Assembly (NCBI RefSeq): GCF_047246645.1
Contig: NZ_JBFOKR010000001.1
Coordinates: forward strand, 310,001-374,000
Source: Ferdinandcohnia sp047246645
GTDB taxonomy: Bacteria > Bacillota > Bacilli > Bacillales > Bacillaceae_L
Reading direction: 5' to 3'
Length of the DNA stretch: 64,000 bases
Shown here: piece after piece, positions 24,380-33,125 of the stretch
Position numbering within the stretch: position 1 is the first letter of the stretch
Layout of the letters: every line of letters starts with the position of its first letter
Translations under genes and position numbers: made by a program
The notes under the pieces: model-generated
What the model was told of the DNA's origin: nothing
Seen by the model: only the letters and a program-made list of their open reading frames with translations
The model's database searches: none

Positions 24380-25159
24380 TTGACACGAAATAAAGTAGAA
24401 ATTTGTGGTGTAGATACTTCAAAACTTCCAGTACTTAAGAATGAAGAAATGCGAGAATTATTTAGACAAATGCAAAGTGGAGATTTGTCTGCTCGCGATA
24501 AGCTCGTAAATGGAAATTTACGATTAGTGCTTAGTGTGATCCAACGTTTTAACAACAGAGGCGAATTTGTTGATGATTTATTTCAGGTTGGCTGTATCGG
24601 ACTTATGAAATCGATTGACAACTTTGATCTAGGCCAAAATGTTAAATTCTCAACATATGCTGTACCGATGATTATCGGTGAAATTAGACGATACCTACGA
24701 GACAATAATCCGATAAGGGTTTCACGGTCTTTACGGGATATTGCCTACAAAGCTTTACAGGTTAGGGAGCGTCTAATGAGTGAAACTTCAAGGGAACCTA
24801 CAGCTGAGGAAATTTCAAAGGTACTAGAGGTACCGCATGAAGAAATTGTATTTGCTCTTGATGCAATCCAAGACCCGGTTTCATTATTTGAGCCAATTTA
24901 TAATGATGGTGGCGATCCAATCTATGTTGTGGATCAATTAAGTGATGAGCGCAACCGTGATTCCCATTGGATTGAAGAAATTGCTCTAAAAGAAGGTATG
25001 AGACGACTAAATGATCGAGAAAAGCTCATTCTTCGGAAGAGATTCTTCCAAGGTAAAACACAAATGGAGGTTGCTGAGGAAATCGGAATTTCGCAGGCTC
25101 AAGTTTCAAGACTTGAGAAGGCAGCAATAAAACAAATGAATAAAAACATTCAAAACTAA
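24380..25159 (+). CDS. sigG: RNA polymerase sigma factor SigG, forespore specific
   Basis: 259 residues (260 in B. subtilis), from a TTG at 24380 (MTRNKVEICGVDTSKLPVL). Regions visible are 2.1-2.4 (NLRLVLSVIQRFNNRGEFVDD, QVGCIGLMKSIDNFDLG, FSTYAVPMIIGEIRRYLRD), 3 (VRERLMSETSREPTAEEI) and 4.2 (MEVAEEIGISQAQVSRLEK). SigG runs late forespore genes, including those for DNA protection and germination. A forespore-type promoter, a hairpin on the ribosome binding site and a TTG start all limit its expression. It has its own terminator. Confidence 0.98.
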   Translation: MTRNKVEICGVDTSKLPVLKNEEMRELFRQMQSGDLSARDKLVNGNLRLVLSVIQRFNNRGEFVDDLFQVGCIGLMKSIDNFDLGQNVKFSTYAVPMIIGEIRRYLRDNNPIRVSRSLRDIAYKALQVRERLMSETSREPTAEEISKVLEVPHEEIVFALDAIQDPVSLFEPIYNDGGDPIYVVDQLSDERNRDSHWIEEIALKEGMRRLNDREKLILRKRFFQGKTQMEVAEEIGISQAQVSRLEKAAIKQMNKNIQN

Positions 25160-25228
25160 TGATAACTATGTAAAGAACTTTTACATAAATGGTACAAGCA
25201 TTGTCAAACTCTAAATTGAAAAAGAACC

Positions 25229-25260
25229 GGCATTCGTAGCTTCATACGAATGTCTTTTTT
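25229..25260 (+). terminator. Rho-independent terminator after sigG
   Basis: GGCATTCGTA (25229-25238) pairs with TACGAATGTC (25245-25254), followed by six T. In the rest of the 316-base gap to ylmC I see only AT-rich DNA, a short CCGGC-rich patch near 25275-25310, and a possible -10, TATAAT, at 25442-25447 with no matching -35. Confidence 0.85.
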
Positions 25261-25475
25261 GTTTAGAAAGTATAATTACCACCGGCATAGCGAAACTATT
25301 CCCGGCTAGCCTCTATTGTAAGAATATCGACCACAGGGAATGGGGAAAATCAGTCGAAATTTTATTATCATTTCCTTGTATTTATTTTATATAAGTATTT
25401 AATCATTTATCTCATAAAAAGTAAGAATTCAATCATATATTTATAATAATGGAAATATAGGAGGAGCGGTTGCCG

Positions 25476-25721
25476 ATGGTGAAAATATCAGACTTTCAAA
25501 CAAAAGACGTTGTTAGTGTTGCTGATGGACGCAGATTAGGAAATATTGGAGATATTGACATAAATCTTGCAACAGGAAAAATTGAGTCCATTGTAATAAC
25601 TGGATCGGGTGGAGTATTAGGCTTATTTGGAAGGGAGCAAGAGGTAGTCATTCCTTGGAGAAACATAATTAAAGTGGGGAAAGATGTAATTTTGGTTAGA
25701 ACACACAAAGAGGTAGAATAA
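25476..25721 (+). CDS. ylmC: PRC-barrel domain protein YlmC/YmxH
   Basis: 81 residues from the ATG at 25476 (MVKISDFQTKDVV). An in-frame TTG at 25470 is too close to the ribosome binding site AGGAGGAG (25459-25466). It is a single PRC-barrel: GRRLGNIGDIDINLATGKIESI near 18-39 and VIPWRNIIKVGKDVILV near 58-74. The YlmC/YmxH family is conserved in spore formers and has no firm function. It is the first gene of the ylm group that leads to sepF and divIVA. Confidence 0.88.
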   Translation: MVKISDFQTKDVVSVADGRRLGNIGDIDINLATGKIESIVITGSGGVLGLFGREQEVVIPWRNIIKVGKDVILVRTHKEVE

Positions 25722-25758
25722 ATCAGGCTAAATTTTGACATTTTTCCTATCATCCACT

Positions 25759-25810
25759 CCTTTCTTTTGCTAAACTATGATAAAATAGGCAAAAGAAAGG
25801 CTAATTTTTT
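25759..25810 (+). promoter_or_regulatory. 12-bp inverted repeat enclosing the ylmD -10; possible terminator of ylmC
   Basis: CCTTTCTTTTGC (25759-25770) and GCAAAAGAAAGG (25789-25800) are perfect complements. The 18-base interval holds TATGA-TAAAAT (25776-25786), a full extended -10. As RNA from ylmC the same sequence makes a long hairpin followed by CTAATTTTTT, a plausible terminator. As DNA it is a symmetric site around a promoter. Confidence 0.6.
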
Positions 25811-25873
25811 ATAAGTGGCATATTAGATGACCATTCTAAATTACAAATAACGACATAAAAAAGGGTTGCTGTT

Positions 25874-26698
25874 ATGAGTATAGAACCATTTGTTAGAAAA
25901 AGTGAACAAGTGCTCGAGTTATCAACTTGGAATAATTTATCGGCTGATATGCTAGTAGCTGGTTTTACAACAAGAGTTGGAGGGATAAGTTCAACTGACT
26001 ACGAGTCCTTCAATCTCGGACTTCATGTAAAAGATAATCCAAATACAGTTGGTTCAAACCGTAATTTGCTAGGTACACTCCTTGATTTTCCAACTTCGAG
26101 ATGGGTTTGTTCTGAACAAACACATGATAATAAAATAGTAAAGGTTTCAAGTAGTGACATTGGTGCCGGAGTTTATGACTATTCTAATAGTATAAAAGAT
26201 ACTGATGGACTATATACTGACGATAAAAACATACTGTTAACACTTTGTTATGCTGACTGTGTTCCTCTCTTCTTTTATTCGCCTGATAGGCAGTTAATTG
26301 GAATTGCTCACGCGGGCTGGAAGGGAACTGTGAAGAATATTGCAGGTGAGATGGTACAAAAATGGCGAGAAGAAGGTGTATTACCTCATCAAATATTTGC
26401 CGCTATTGGACCAGCAATAGGGAAGTGTTGTTACGTTGTAGATGATTATGTTATCAACTTAGTTAGAGATCTAGAGATAGAAAGTGCTAACATTTTCAGT
26501 AATAAAGAGGACGGTCAATATCAATTAGATTTAAAACAATTGAACTATGAGTTATTAAAAAAAGCTGGAATAAGAGAAAATCATATTAGTGTTTCTTCAT
26601 ATTGTACTAGTTGTGAAAATAATCTTTTCTTTTCTCATCGTAAGGATAATGGTAAAACTGGACGAATGATGAGTTTTATTGGCATAAAGGAGGTTTGA
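25874..26698 (+). CDS. ylmD: Purine nucleoside phosphorylase / laccase-domain protein YlmD
   Basis: 274 residues (278 in B. subtilis). YfiH/Cu-oxidase_4 family; members were first called laccases and later shown to act on purine nucleosides, binding metal through Cys and His. The conserved residues are visible: CSEQTHDNKI near 75, LCYADCVPLFF near 125, IAHAGWKGTV near 146 and the IGPAIGKCCY block near 181. The C-terminal SYCTSCENNLFFSHRKD and GRMMSFI are typical. The start at ATG 25874 has a modest site (AAGGG, 25861-25865). The stop overlaps the leader of ylmE by position. Confidence 0.92.
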   Translation: MSIEPFVRKSEQVLELSTWNNLSADMLVAGFTTRVGGISSTDYESFNLGLHVKDNPNTVGSNRNLLGTLLDFPTSRWVCSEQTHDNKIVKVSSSDIGAGVYDYSNSIKDTDGLYTDDKNILLTLCYADCVPLFFYSPDRQLIGIAHAGWKGTVKNIAGEMVQKWREEGVLPHQIFAAIGPAIGKCCYVVDDYVINLVRDLEIESANIFSNKEDGQYQLDLKQLNYELLKKAGIRENHISVSSYCTSCENNLFFSHRKDNGKTGRMMSFIGIKEV

Positions 26699-26702
26699 TG
26701 AG

Positions 26703-27380
26703 ATGAATGTAAAGACAAACCTTGAGGAAATTACTACAAAAATTGCTGCAGCGTGTGCCCGTTCAAATCGTAGTGAAGAAACAGTTTCAATTATTGCCGT
26801 AACGAAATATGTTAGTATTGAAACTACTAAGGAAGCTATAGAGGCAGGAGTTATACATATTGGTGAAAATCGAGATAATGGGCTTCTCAAGAAAAAAGAG
26901 GCTATTGAGGATAATGCAACTTGGCATTTTATTGGATCTCTTCAAACAAAGAAAGTAAAGAGTATCATTAATCAAGTCGATTATCTTCATTCTTTAGACC
27001 GAATATCGTTAGCCGAAGAAATTCAAAAGAGAGCAGAAAACAAAAAAAAATGCTTTATTCAAGTAAATACATCTGGCGAGGAATCAAAGCATGGAATTGA
27101 GCCTGAACAAGTTATTCCATTTGTTAAGGCACTTATTGATTTTCCTTCAATTGAGGTTGTTGGTTTGATGACCATGGCTCCATATACGGAAGACGATGCA
27201 CTAATAAGAAACTGTTTTCGAGACTTGCGTGAGTTGAAAAATAATGTACAAGCTTTAGGTCTTACATACGCTCCTTGTAACGAACTTTCAATGGGAATGT
27301 CAAATGATTTTGAAATTGCTATTGAAGAAGGGGCGACATTTATAAGGCTAGGAACTTCATTGGTAGGAAAAGAATTTTAA
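26703..27380 (+). CDS. ylmE: PLP homeostasis protein YlmE (YggS/PROSC family)
   Basis: 225 residues. TIM-barrel protein of alanine racemase fold type that holds pyridoxal phosphate but has no known turnover. K35 in IIAVTKYVS is the PLP lysine. Other marks are IGENRDNGLLKKKEAI near 62 (family: GENRVQ), WHFIGSLQTKK near 82, FIQVNTSGEESKHG near 113, LMTMAPYTED near 152, and SMGMSNDFEIAIEEGATFIRLGTSLVG near 195-221. YggS proteins buffer PLP levels. The ATG at 26703 lies five bases after the ylmD stop; AAGGAGG at 26688-26694 serves it. Confidence 0.94.
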   Translation: MNVKTNLEEITTKIAAACARSNRSEETVSIIAVTKYVSIETTKEAIEAGVIHIGENRDNGLLKKKEAIEDNATWHFIGSLQTKKVKSIINQVDYLHSLDRISLAEEIQKRAENKKKCFIQVNTSGEESKHGIEPEQVIPFVKALIDFPSIEVVGLMTMAPYTEDDALIRNCFRDLRELKNNVQALGLTYAPCNELSMGMSNDFEIAIEEGATFIRLGTSLVGKEF

Positions 27381-27395
27381 AAGAGGGTGTTCATT

Positions 27396-27830
27396 ATGAG
27401 TATAAAGTCAAAATTTAAAAGTTTTTTTGCACTTGAAGATGAATATGAATATGACGAAGAAGATTATTTTGAAGAAGAGGCAGAACCTACTAAACCAGTA
27501 AAAGCTGCAAATAAACAAAATGTCGTAAGCCTTCAGAGTGTCCAAAAGTCTTCAAAAGTCGTTTTATTTGAACCTAGAGTATATGCAGAGGCTCAAGAGA
27601 TCGCTGACCATTTAAAAAATCGACGAGCTGTAGTAGTTAACCTGCAACGAATTCAGCATGACCAGGCAAAGAGAATTGTTGATTTCTTAAGTGGTACAGT
27701 ATATGCCATAGGTGGAGACATTCAACGTATAGGATCTAATATTTTCCTATGCACACCGGACAATGTAGATGTGTCTGGTAATATTTCAGAAATTGTCTCG
27801 AATGACGAATACGCAGATAAGGGGTGGTAA
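27396..27830 (+). CDS. sepF: Cell division protein SepF
   Basis: 144 residues from the ATG at 27396 (MSIKSKFKSFF), with AAAGAGGGTG (27379-27388) upstream; the in-frame GTG at 27387 lies inside that site. The N-terminal amphipathic helix (residues 1-11) binds membrane. An acidic linker follows, then the SepF core near 55-135 (KVVLFEPRVYAEAQEIADHL, RRAVVVNLQRI, FLSGTVYAIGGDIQRIG). SepF polymerises into rings that bundle FtsZ and is partly redundant with FtsA. It is followed after four bases by ylmG. Confidence 0.96.
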   Translation: MSIKSKFKSFFALEDEYEYDEEDYFEEEAEPTKPVKAANKQNVVSLQSVQKSSKVVLFEPRVYAEAQEIADHLKNRRAVVVNLQRIQHDQAKRIVDFLSGTVYAIGGDIQRIGSNIFLCTPDNVDVSGNISEIVSNDEYADKGW

Positions 27831-27834
27831 GTGA

Positions 27835-28095
27835 ATGGCGCTTGTTATTTATATCTTAAGTAAGGCGTTAGAGATTTACTCATACGCATTAATTATTTAT
27901 ATTTTAATGTCATGGTTTCCCAATGCTAGAGAATCAGCAATTGGGCAGTTTTTAACAAGAATTTGTGAACCATATCTTGAACCGTTTCGCAGGTTTATCC
28001 CACCACTTGGTATGATTGATATTTCGCCTATCGTTGGTATTTTAGTTCTAAATTTTGCAGGTCGAGGATTATATGCATTACAATCCATGTTTTAA
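27835..28095 (+). CDS. ylmG: YggT family membrane protein YlmG
   Basis: 86 residues with two hydrophobic segments (about 3-24 and 58-80) separated by the family motif WFPNARESAIGQFLTRICEP and YLEPFRRFIPPLGMIDISPI. The C-terminal segment ends RGLYAL. YggT proteins are small membrane proteins linked by position to division genes in bacteria and to nucleoid or plastid distribution in photosynthetic organisms; the mechanism is unknown. GGGGTGG (27821-27827) is the ribosome binding site. Confidence 0.9.
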   Translation: MALVIYILSKALEIYSYALIIYILMSWFPNARESAIGQFLTRICEPYLEPFRRFIPPLGMIDISPIVGILVLNFAGRGLYALQSMF

Positions 28096-28109
28096 ATAAC
28101 TGGTTTGTA

Positions 28110-28147
28110 GAAAGGGGGCTCAAATTAAAAAGTTCCCTTTCTTTTTT
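28110..28147 (+). terminator. Terminator after ylmG
   Basis: GAAAGGG (28110-28116) pairs with CCCTTTC (28135-28141), followed by TTTTTT. Two G-U pairs can lengthen the stem. It may reduce read-through into ylmH. Confidence 0.75.
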
Positions 28148-28204
28148 GCTACTATATAATGAATTGTCATTTTATTGTTAATTCATATAAGTTGGAGAGT
28201 ATCA

Positions 28205-28978
28205 ATGAATCTATATCAACATTTTCGAAAAGAAGAGCATGCATTTATTGATCAAGTATTAGAGTGGAGAGAAAACGTCGAGGAACAATATAGTCCAAAG
28301 TTAATTGATTTTCTTGATCCGCGTGAACAAGAAATCGTTAAACTAGTGATTGGTTCGAGTGGAGATACATTAGTAGAATTTTCAGGTGGAAAAGAATCTT
28401 GTGAGCGGAAGCGGGCACTTATTTACCCTAGCTATTTTCAACCGAATGAAGAAGATTTTATGCTATCCTATTTTGAGATACAGTATCCCACAAAGTTTGT
28501 AACCATTGATCATCGTAAGGTTTTAGGGTCATTAATGTCCCTCGGACTTAAACGGTCAAAATTTGGTGATATTGTCACGAATGAAGAAAGAGTTCAATTG
28601 GTAGTTGCAACAGAGATCTCAGACTACATACAAATGAATTTTAATTCGGTAGGAAGAGCAACTGTTTCCCTTAAGGAAATCCATAGTAAGGATTTGCTCG
28701 AGATCAAGGATCAATGGGCCGAACAGGCAGTAACTGTCTCTTCTTTGAGGTTAGATGTGGTTTTGGCATCTATCTATCAAATATCGAGACAGAAGGCGCA
28801 AGCATTTATTGAAAATGGTCTTGTTAAGGTTAATTGGAAAAAAATTGAACATTCCTCCTTTGAATGTAAGGAAGAAGATGTTCTTTCGCTTAGGGGCTAT
28901 GGTAGAAGTAAACTCCATACGATTGATGGTAAGACGAAAAAAGATAAATGGAAAATTAATATTGGTAAACAAATTTAG
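28205..28978 (+). CDS. ylmH: S4-domain RNA-binding protein YlmH (RqcP2-like)
   Basis: 257 residues, as in B. subtilis. The ATG at 28205 (MNLYQHFRKEEHAFID) follows TGGAGAG (28193-28199); an upstream in-frame start at 28175 adds unconserved residues. The N-terminal domain contains SCERKRALIYPSYF and IDHRKVLGSLMSLGLKRSKFGDI. The S4 RNA-binding domain lies near 180-240 (LRLDVVLASIYQISRQKAQAFIENGLVKVNW). YlmH binds stalled 50S subunits and can support C-terminal tailing of nascent chains in ribosome quality control, a pathway also served by RqcH, encoded at 47662-49368. Confidence 0.94.
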   Translation: MNLYQHFRKEEHAFIDQVLEWRENVEEQYSPKLIDFLDPREQEIVKLVIGSSGDTLVEFSGGKESCERKRALIYPSYFQPNEEDFMLSYFEIQYPTKFVTIDHRKVLGSLMSLGLKRSKFGDIVTNEERVQLVVATEISDYIQMNFNSVGRATVSLKEIHSKDLLEIKDQWAEQAVTVSSLRLDVVLASIYQISRQKAQAFIENGLVKVNWKKIEHSSFECKEEDVLSLRGYGRSKLHTIDGKTKKDKWKINIGKQI

Positions 28979-29171
28979 GAACAAAAACGTACGCCTATGG
29001 AGTTGGAATTGAATTAACCCTAACATCAGTTTATACATATCATTATTTTTATAAATTTCCTTAAACAAAAAATTCTTGAAGGATTTTAAGGATTTCTGTC
29101 GAATATTAAAGTATTCATTTTATGTAGTGAATAAGGAATACATCATATAAATTTTTTTGGAGGTGGCACTT

Positions 29172-29672
29172 GTGCCTTTAACGCCATTAGATATTCATAA
29201 TAAAGAATTTAATAAAGGGTTTCGTGGTTATGATGAAGATGAAGTAAATGAATTTCTTGATCAGGTAATCAAGGATTATGAATTAGTCATTCGTGAGAAG
29301 AAAGAGCTTGAATCTAAATTATCCGAACTAAATGAAAAACTAGGTCATTTTACAAATATCGAAGAAACATTAAATAAGTCCATTTTGATTGCGCAAGAAA
29401 CTGCAGAGGAAGTTAAGCGTAATGCATCTAAAGAAGCTAAACTAATTATAAAAGAAGCTGAGAAAAATGCAGATCGTATTATAAATGAATCACTTGCCAA
29501 ATCAAGAAAGATTACAATAGAAATTGAAGAACTTAAAAAGCAATCAAAGGTCTTTAGAAATCGTTTTAGAATGCTAATTGAAGCACAATTGGACATGCTT
29601 AGCAATGACGATTGGGATCACCTAATGGAATATAATGTTGATCCTGTTTTTGCAGAAAGTGAAGAAAAATAA
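29172..29672 (+). CDS. divIVA: Cell-pole and septum protein DivIVA
   Basis: 166 residues (164 in B. subtilis) from a GTG at 29172, giving MPLTPLDIHNKEF. An in-frame TTG at 29157 lies in the ribosome binding site TTGGAGGTGG (29157-29166). The membrane-binding lipid-binding domain (1-55, FRGYDEDEVNEFLDQV) is followed by a long coiled coil to about residue 150 (NIEETLNKSILIAQETAEEVKRN). DivIVA marks negatively curved membrane, guides MinJ/MinCD and anchors the chromosome through RacA in sporulation. A TGTCGAA sequence at 29097-29103 could bind Spo0A. Confidence 0.96.
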   Translation: MPLTPLDIHNKEFNKGFRGYDEDEVNEFLDQVIKDYELVIREKKELESKLSELNEKLGHFTNIEETLNKSILIAQETAEEVKRNASKEAKLIIKEAEKNADRIINESLAKSRKITIEIEELKKQSKVFRNRFRMLIEAQLDMLSNDDWDHLMEYNVDPVFAESEEK

Positions 29673-29682
29673 GTTCTAAACC

Positions 29683-29711
29683 TTGACTCAATCAGTTATT
29701 ACGAATATAAT
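29683..29711 (+). promoter_or_regulatory. SigA promoter for the T-box-ileS transcript
   Basis: TTGACT (29683-29688) and TATAAT (29706-29711) have the ideal 17-base spacer. Start near 29718, upstream of all T-box elements. Confidence 0.85.
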
Positions 29712-29764
29712 TTTACAACAAAGCTAAAAAGTGAAAAGAACAATAAAATATACTAGTAACTATG

Positions 29765-30003
29765 AAAGGGACAGTAGTTTCTACAAAAGCTTATAAACAA
29801 CTAGCGAGTCGAGGACGGTGGAAGCTCGATATAAGCAGTGGAAATGAAAATCACCCTGGAGTTCAGTACTGAAATTACTGTAAGTAACTGCGATTACATT
29901 CACGTTACGAATGATAAGTGGACTATTTGATTTCTATATAGTCTATAAGGGTGGTACCGCGGGAGACCTTCTCGTCCCTTTCTGGGATGAGAAGGTCTTT
30001 TTG
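29765..30003 (+). promoter_or_regulatory. T-box riboswitch, isoleucine specific
   Basis: The leader has a long Stem I region with GAGTCGAGGACGG, a likely specifier loop with AUC (29850-29852, an Ile codon) in GAAAATCACC, and the conserved T-box AAGGGTGGTACCGCG (29947-29961). It ends in a terminator: AGACCTTCTCGTCCC (29964-29978) with GGGATGAGAAGGTCT (29984-29998) and a T run. Uncharged tRNA-Ile bound at both sites would favour the antiterminator and switch on ileS. Confidence 0.95.
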
Positions 30004-30150
30004 TATTTTCTTAAATTTCAGAACTTCTACTTCTGTATGTAGATATGAAATTTTGGTTACATAAGAAGTAAGAGGAACTGACTTACAGTAGCTAGTATAG
30101 TTGTGTAAGTTTTTAAACTAAGCTGATATTAACTCGTAGGAGGATAAAAA

Positions 30151-32919
30151 ATGGATTACAAAGATACGTTATTAATGCCGAAAACTGAATTCCCAATGCG
30201 TGGGAATCTTCCAAATCGTGAACCTGAAATGCAAGAACGATGGGAACAAATGGATATTTATAAAAAGGTGCAAGAGCGAACAAAAGACCGCCCATTTTTC
30301 ATTTTACATGATGGACCTCCATATGCGAATGGTGATATTCATATGGGTCATGCTTTAAACAAAATCCTAAAGGATATGATTGTTCGATTTAAGTCCATGA
30401 ATGGATATAATGCACCTTATGTGCCAGGGTGGGATACACATGGCCTTCCTATTGAAACTGCACTTACTAAGAATAAAAAAGTAAAACGAAAAGAGCTAAG
30501 TGTTGCAGAATTCCGTAAACTTTGTGAAGAATATGCCTATGAACAAATTAATAACCAACGTGAACAATTTAAAAGATTAGGTGTACGAGGTGATTGGGAA
30601 AACCCATATATCACACTAAAGCCAGAGTATGAAGCACAACAAATTAAAGTTTTTGGTGAGATGGCTAAAAAAGGCTATATTTATAAAGGATTAAAGCCTG
30701 TTTATTGGTCTCCATCAAGTGAATCTGCACTTGCTGAAGCAGAAATCGAATATCAAGATAAAAAATCACCTTCAATTTATGTTGCCTTTCCTGTAAGAGA
30801 TGGTAAAGGTGTTTTAGAAGGGGACGAAAAAATTGTTATCTGGACTACTACACCTTGGACTATTCCTGCAAACTTAGGTATTAGTGTACATCCAGACCTT
30901 GAATATAGTGTTGTTAATGCTGATAATAACAAATATGTTGTTGCTTCCGCATTAGTTGAGTCTGTTACAAAAGAAGTGGGCTGGGAGTCTGTTTCAGTTG
31001 TAAAAACGTTTAAGGGAAGCCAATTAGAAAATGCTGTTGCAGTTCATCCTTTGTATGGTCGCGACTCATTAGTAATGCTAGGGGATCATGTAACGACAGA
31101 TGCTGGTACAGGATGTGTTCACACAGCTCCAGGTCACGGTGAAGACGACTTTATTGTCGGACAAAAATACGGTATTGGGGTTCTTTGTCCAGTTGATGAA
31201 AAAGGATATATGACAAGCGAAGCGGAAGGTTTTGAAGGTTTATTCTATGATGAAGCCAACAAGCCAATTACTGAAAAGTTAACTGAAGCTGGTGCATTAC
31301 TAAAGCTTTCATTCATTACACACTCTTATCCACATGACTGGAGAACAAAGAAGCCTACTATTTTTAGAGCAACTGCTCAATGGTTTGCTTCAATAAAAGA
31401 TTTTAGAGAAGACTTATTGCAAGCTGTAAAGGAAACGAAGTGGGTACCGGCATGGGGAGAAACACGCTTGTTTAACATGGTACGTGACCGTGGCGATTGG
31501 TGTATTTCGCGTCAACGTGCATGGGGAGTGCCAATTCCAGTGTTCTACGGTGAAAATGGTGATCCAATTATTACAGATGAAACAATTGACCATGTTTCAA
31601 ACCTTTTTAGAGAATATGGTTCAAATGTCTGGTTTGAAAGAGAAGCAAAGGATTTGTTACCAGAAGGTTTTACTCATGAATCAAGTCCAAATGGTGTATT
31701 TACAAAAGAAACAGACATTATGGACGTATGGTTTGATTCAGGTTCTTCTCACCAAGCGGTTCTATTAGAAAGAGACGATTTACAACGTCCTGCTGACTTA
31801 TATTTAGAGGGCTCCGACCAGTATCGAGGATGGTTTAACTCTTCATTATCTACTGCAGTAGCTGTTACAGGAAAAGCTCCTTATAAGGGAATTTTAAGCC
31901 ACGGATTTGCTCTTGATGGGGAAGGCCGTAAGATGAGTAAATCTCTAGGAAATGTTGTTGTTCCTGCGAAAGTTATGAACCAGTTAGGTGCAGATATTCT
32001 TCGATTATGGGTTGCTTCAGTTGATTATCAATCTGATGTAAGAGTATCAGATAATATCTTAAAACAAGTAGCAGAGGTATATCGTAAGATTAGAAATACA
32101 TTTAGATTCCTCTTAGGAAACTTAAGTGATTTCTCACCTGAAACAAATGCTGTTCCAGTTGAGGAGCTTCGTGAGGTTGACCGATATATCCTTGTTAAGT
32201 TAAATAAGTTAATTGATAAGGTTAAATCATCATATGATAATTATGAGTTTGCAGCTGTATATCATTCTGTTCATAATTTCTGTACTATTGAGCTAAGCTC
32301 GTTCTATCTTGATTTTGCAAAGGATATTTTATATATCGAGGCACCAGATCATAAAGATCGTCGTGCAATTCAAACAGTATTATATGAGACATTATTAAGC
32401 TTAACGAAGCTTGTTACACCAATTTTGCCGCATACAGCTGACGAAGTATGGTCTCATATTCAATCTGTTCAAGAAGAAAGTGTGCAATTAGTGGCTATGC
32501 CGGAATCTGTAAATATTCCAAATGCACAAGCTGTTGAAACCAAGTGGGATGCATTTATGGAGTTACGCGATGATGTATTAAAGGCACTTGAAAATGCAAG
32601 AAATGAAAAAGTTATCGGTAAATCATTAGCTGCAAGTATTACTCTATATCCAAATTCTAAGACTCAGGAATTACTAGCTTCTGTAGAAGAAAATGTACAA
32701 CAACTATTTATTGTTTCGGGATTTGAAATCGGTGGTTCTTATGAAGATGCACCAGAGTCAGCACAAGTTTTTGATACTGTTAAAATTGAAGTGAAAGTAG
32801 CAGAGGGAGAAACTTGTGATCGTTGTTGGGTTGTTTCGACAACAATTGGTGAAAATGAAAACCATCCAACTCTTTGCTCCCGTTGTGGATCAGTAGTAGA
32901 TACACATTATGCTAAGTAA
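30151..32919 (+). CDS. ileS: Isoleucyl-tRNA synthetase IleS
   Basis: 922 residues (921 in B. subtilis). Class I synthetase. HMGH (in PPYANGDIHMGHALNK near 50-65) is the HIGH motif, and KMSKS near 594 is the second signature. The CP1 editing domain lies near 200-400 (IVIWTTTPWTIPANLGI and GTGCVHTAPGHGEDDF). The anticodon-binding domain fills about 640-860. The C-terminal zinc ribbon has CDRCW and CSRCG. It charges tRNA-Ile and edits valine. It is controlled by the T-box leader and is followed by a terminator, so it forms its own unit. Confidence 0.98.
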   Translation: MDYKDTLLMPKTEFPMRGNLPNREPEMQERWEQMDIYKKVQERTKDRPFFILHDGPPYANGDIHMGHALNKILKDMIVRFKSMNGYNAPYVPGWDTHGLPIETALTKNKKVKRKELSVAEFRKLCEEYAYEQINNQREQFKRLGVRGDWENPYITLKPEYEAQQIKVFGEMAKKGYIYKGLKPVYWSPSSESALAEAEIEYQDKKSPSIYVAFPVRDGKGVLEGDEKIVIWTTTPWTIPANLGISVHPDLEYSVVNADNNKYVVASALVESVTKEVGWESVSVVKTFKGSQLENAVAVHPLYGRDSLVMLGDHVTTDAGTGCVHTAPGHGEDDFIVGQKYGIGVLCPVDEKGYMTSEAEGFEGLFYDEANKPITEKLTEAGALLKLSFITHSYPHDWRTKKPTIFRATAQWFASIKDFREDLLQAVKETKWVPAWGETRLFNMVRDRGDWCISRQRAWGVPIPVFYGENGDPIITDETIDHVSNLFREYGSNVWFEREAKDLLPEGFTHESSPNGVFTKETDIMDVWFDSGSSHQAVLLERDDLQRPADLYLEGSDQYRGWFNSSLSTAVAVTGKAPYKGILSHGFALDGEGRKMSKSLGNVVVPAKVMNQLGADILRLWVASVDYQSDVRVSDNILKQVAEVYRKIRNTFRFLLGNLSDFSPETNAVPVEELREVDRYILVKLNKLIDKVKSSYDNYEFAAVYHSVHNFCTIELSSFYLDFAKDILYIEAPDHKDRRAIQTVLYETLLSLTKLVTPILPHTADEVWSHIQSVQEESVQLVAMPESVNIPNAQAVETKWDAFMELRDDVLKALENARNEKVIGKSLAASITLYPNSKTQELLASVEENVQQLFIVSGFEIGGSYEDAPESAQVFDTVKIEVKVAEGETCDRCWVVSTTIGENENHPTLCSRCGSVVDTHYAK

Positions 32920-32934
32920 TTGAATATAATAAAA

Positions 32935-32968
32935 GAAAAATACCATGTTAAGTTCATGGTATTTTTCT
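32935..32968 (+). terminator. Rho-independent terminator after ileS
   Basis: AAAAATACCATG and CATGGTATTTTT (32936-32966) form a 12-bp perfect stem with a 7-base loop, with T residues on the 3' side and A residues on the 5' side, so it could work in both directions. Confidence 0.9.
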
Positions 32969-33125
32969 TATTGCTTCATATTAAGAATACATTTTATTCT
33001 GTACATCAAAACACAGCTTGCCAGCGGTCATAAGGAATCATGTTTTTCGTATTATGTGAGTAACAAATAAACTATCAAATGCGCCTTGGCATATTTGCGC
33101 CCGATTTTTTTCGAGTTTGCTCGAT

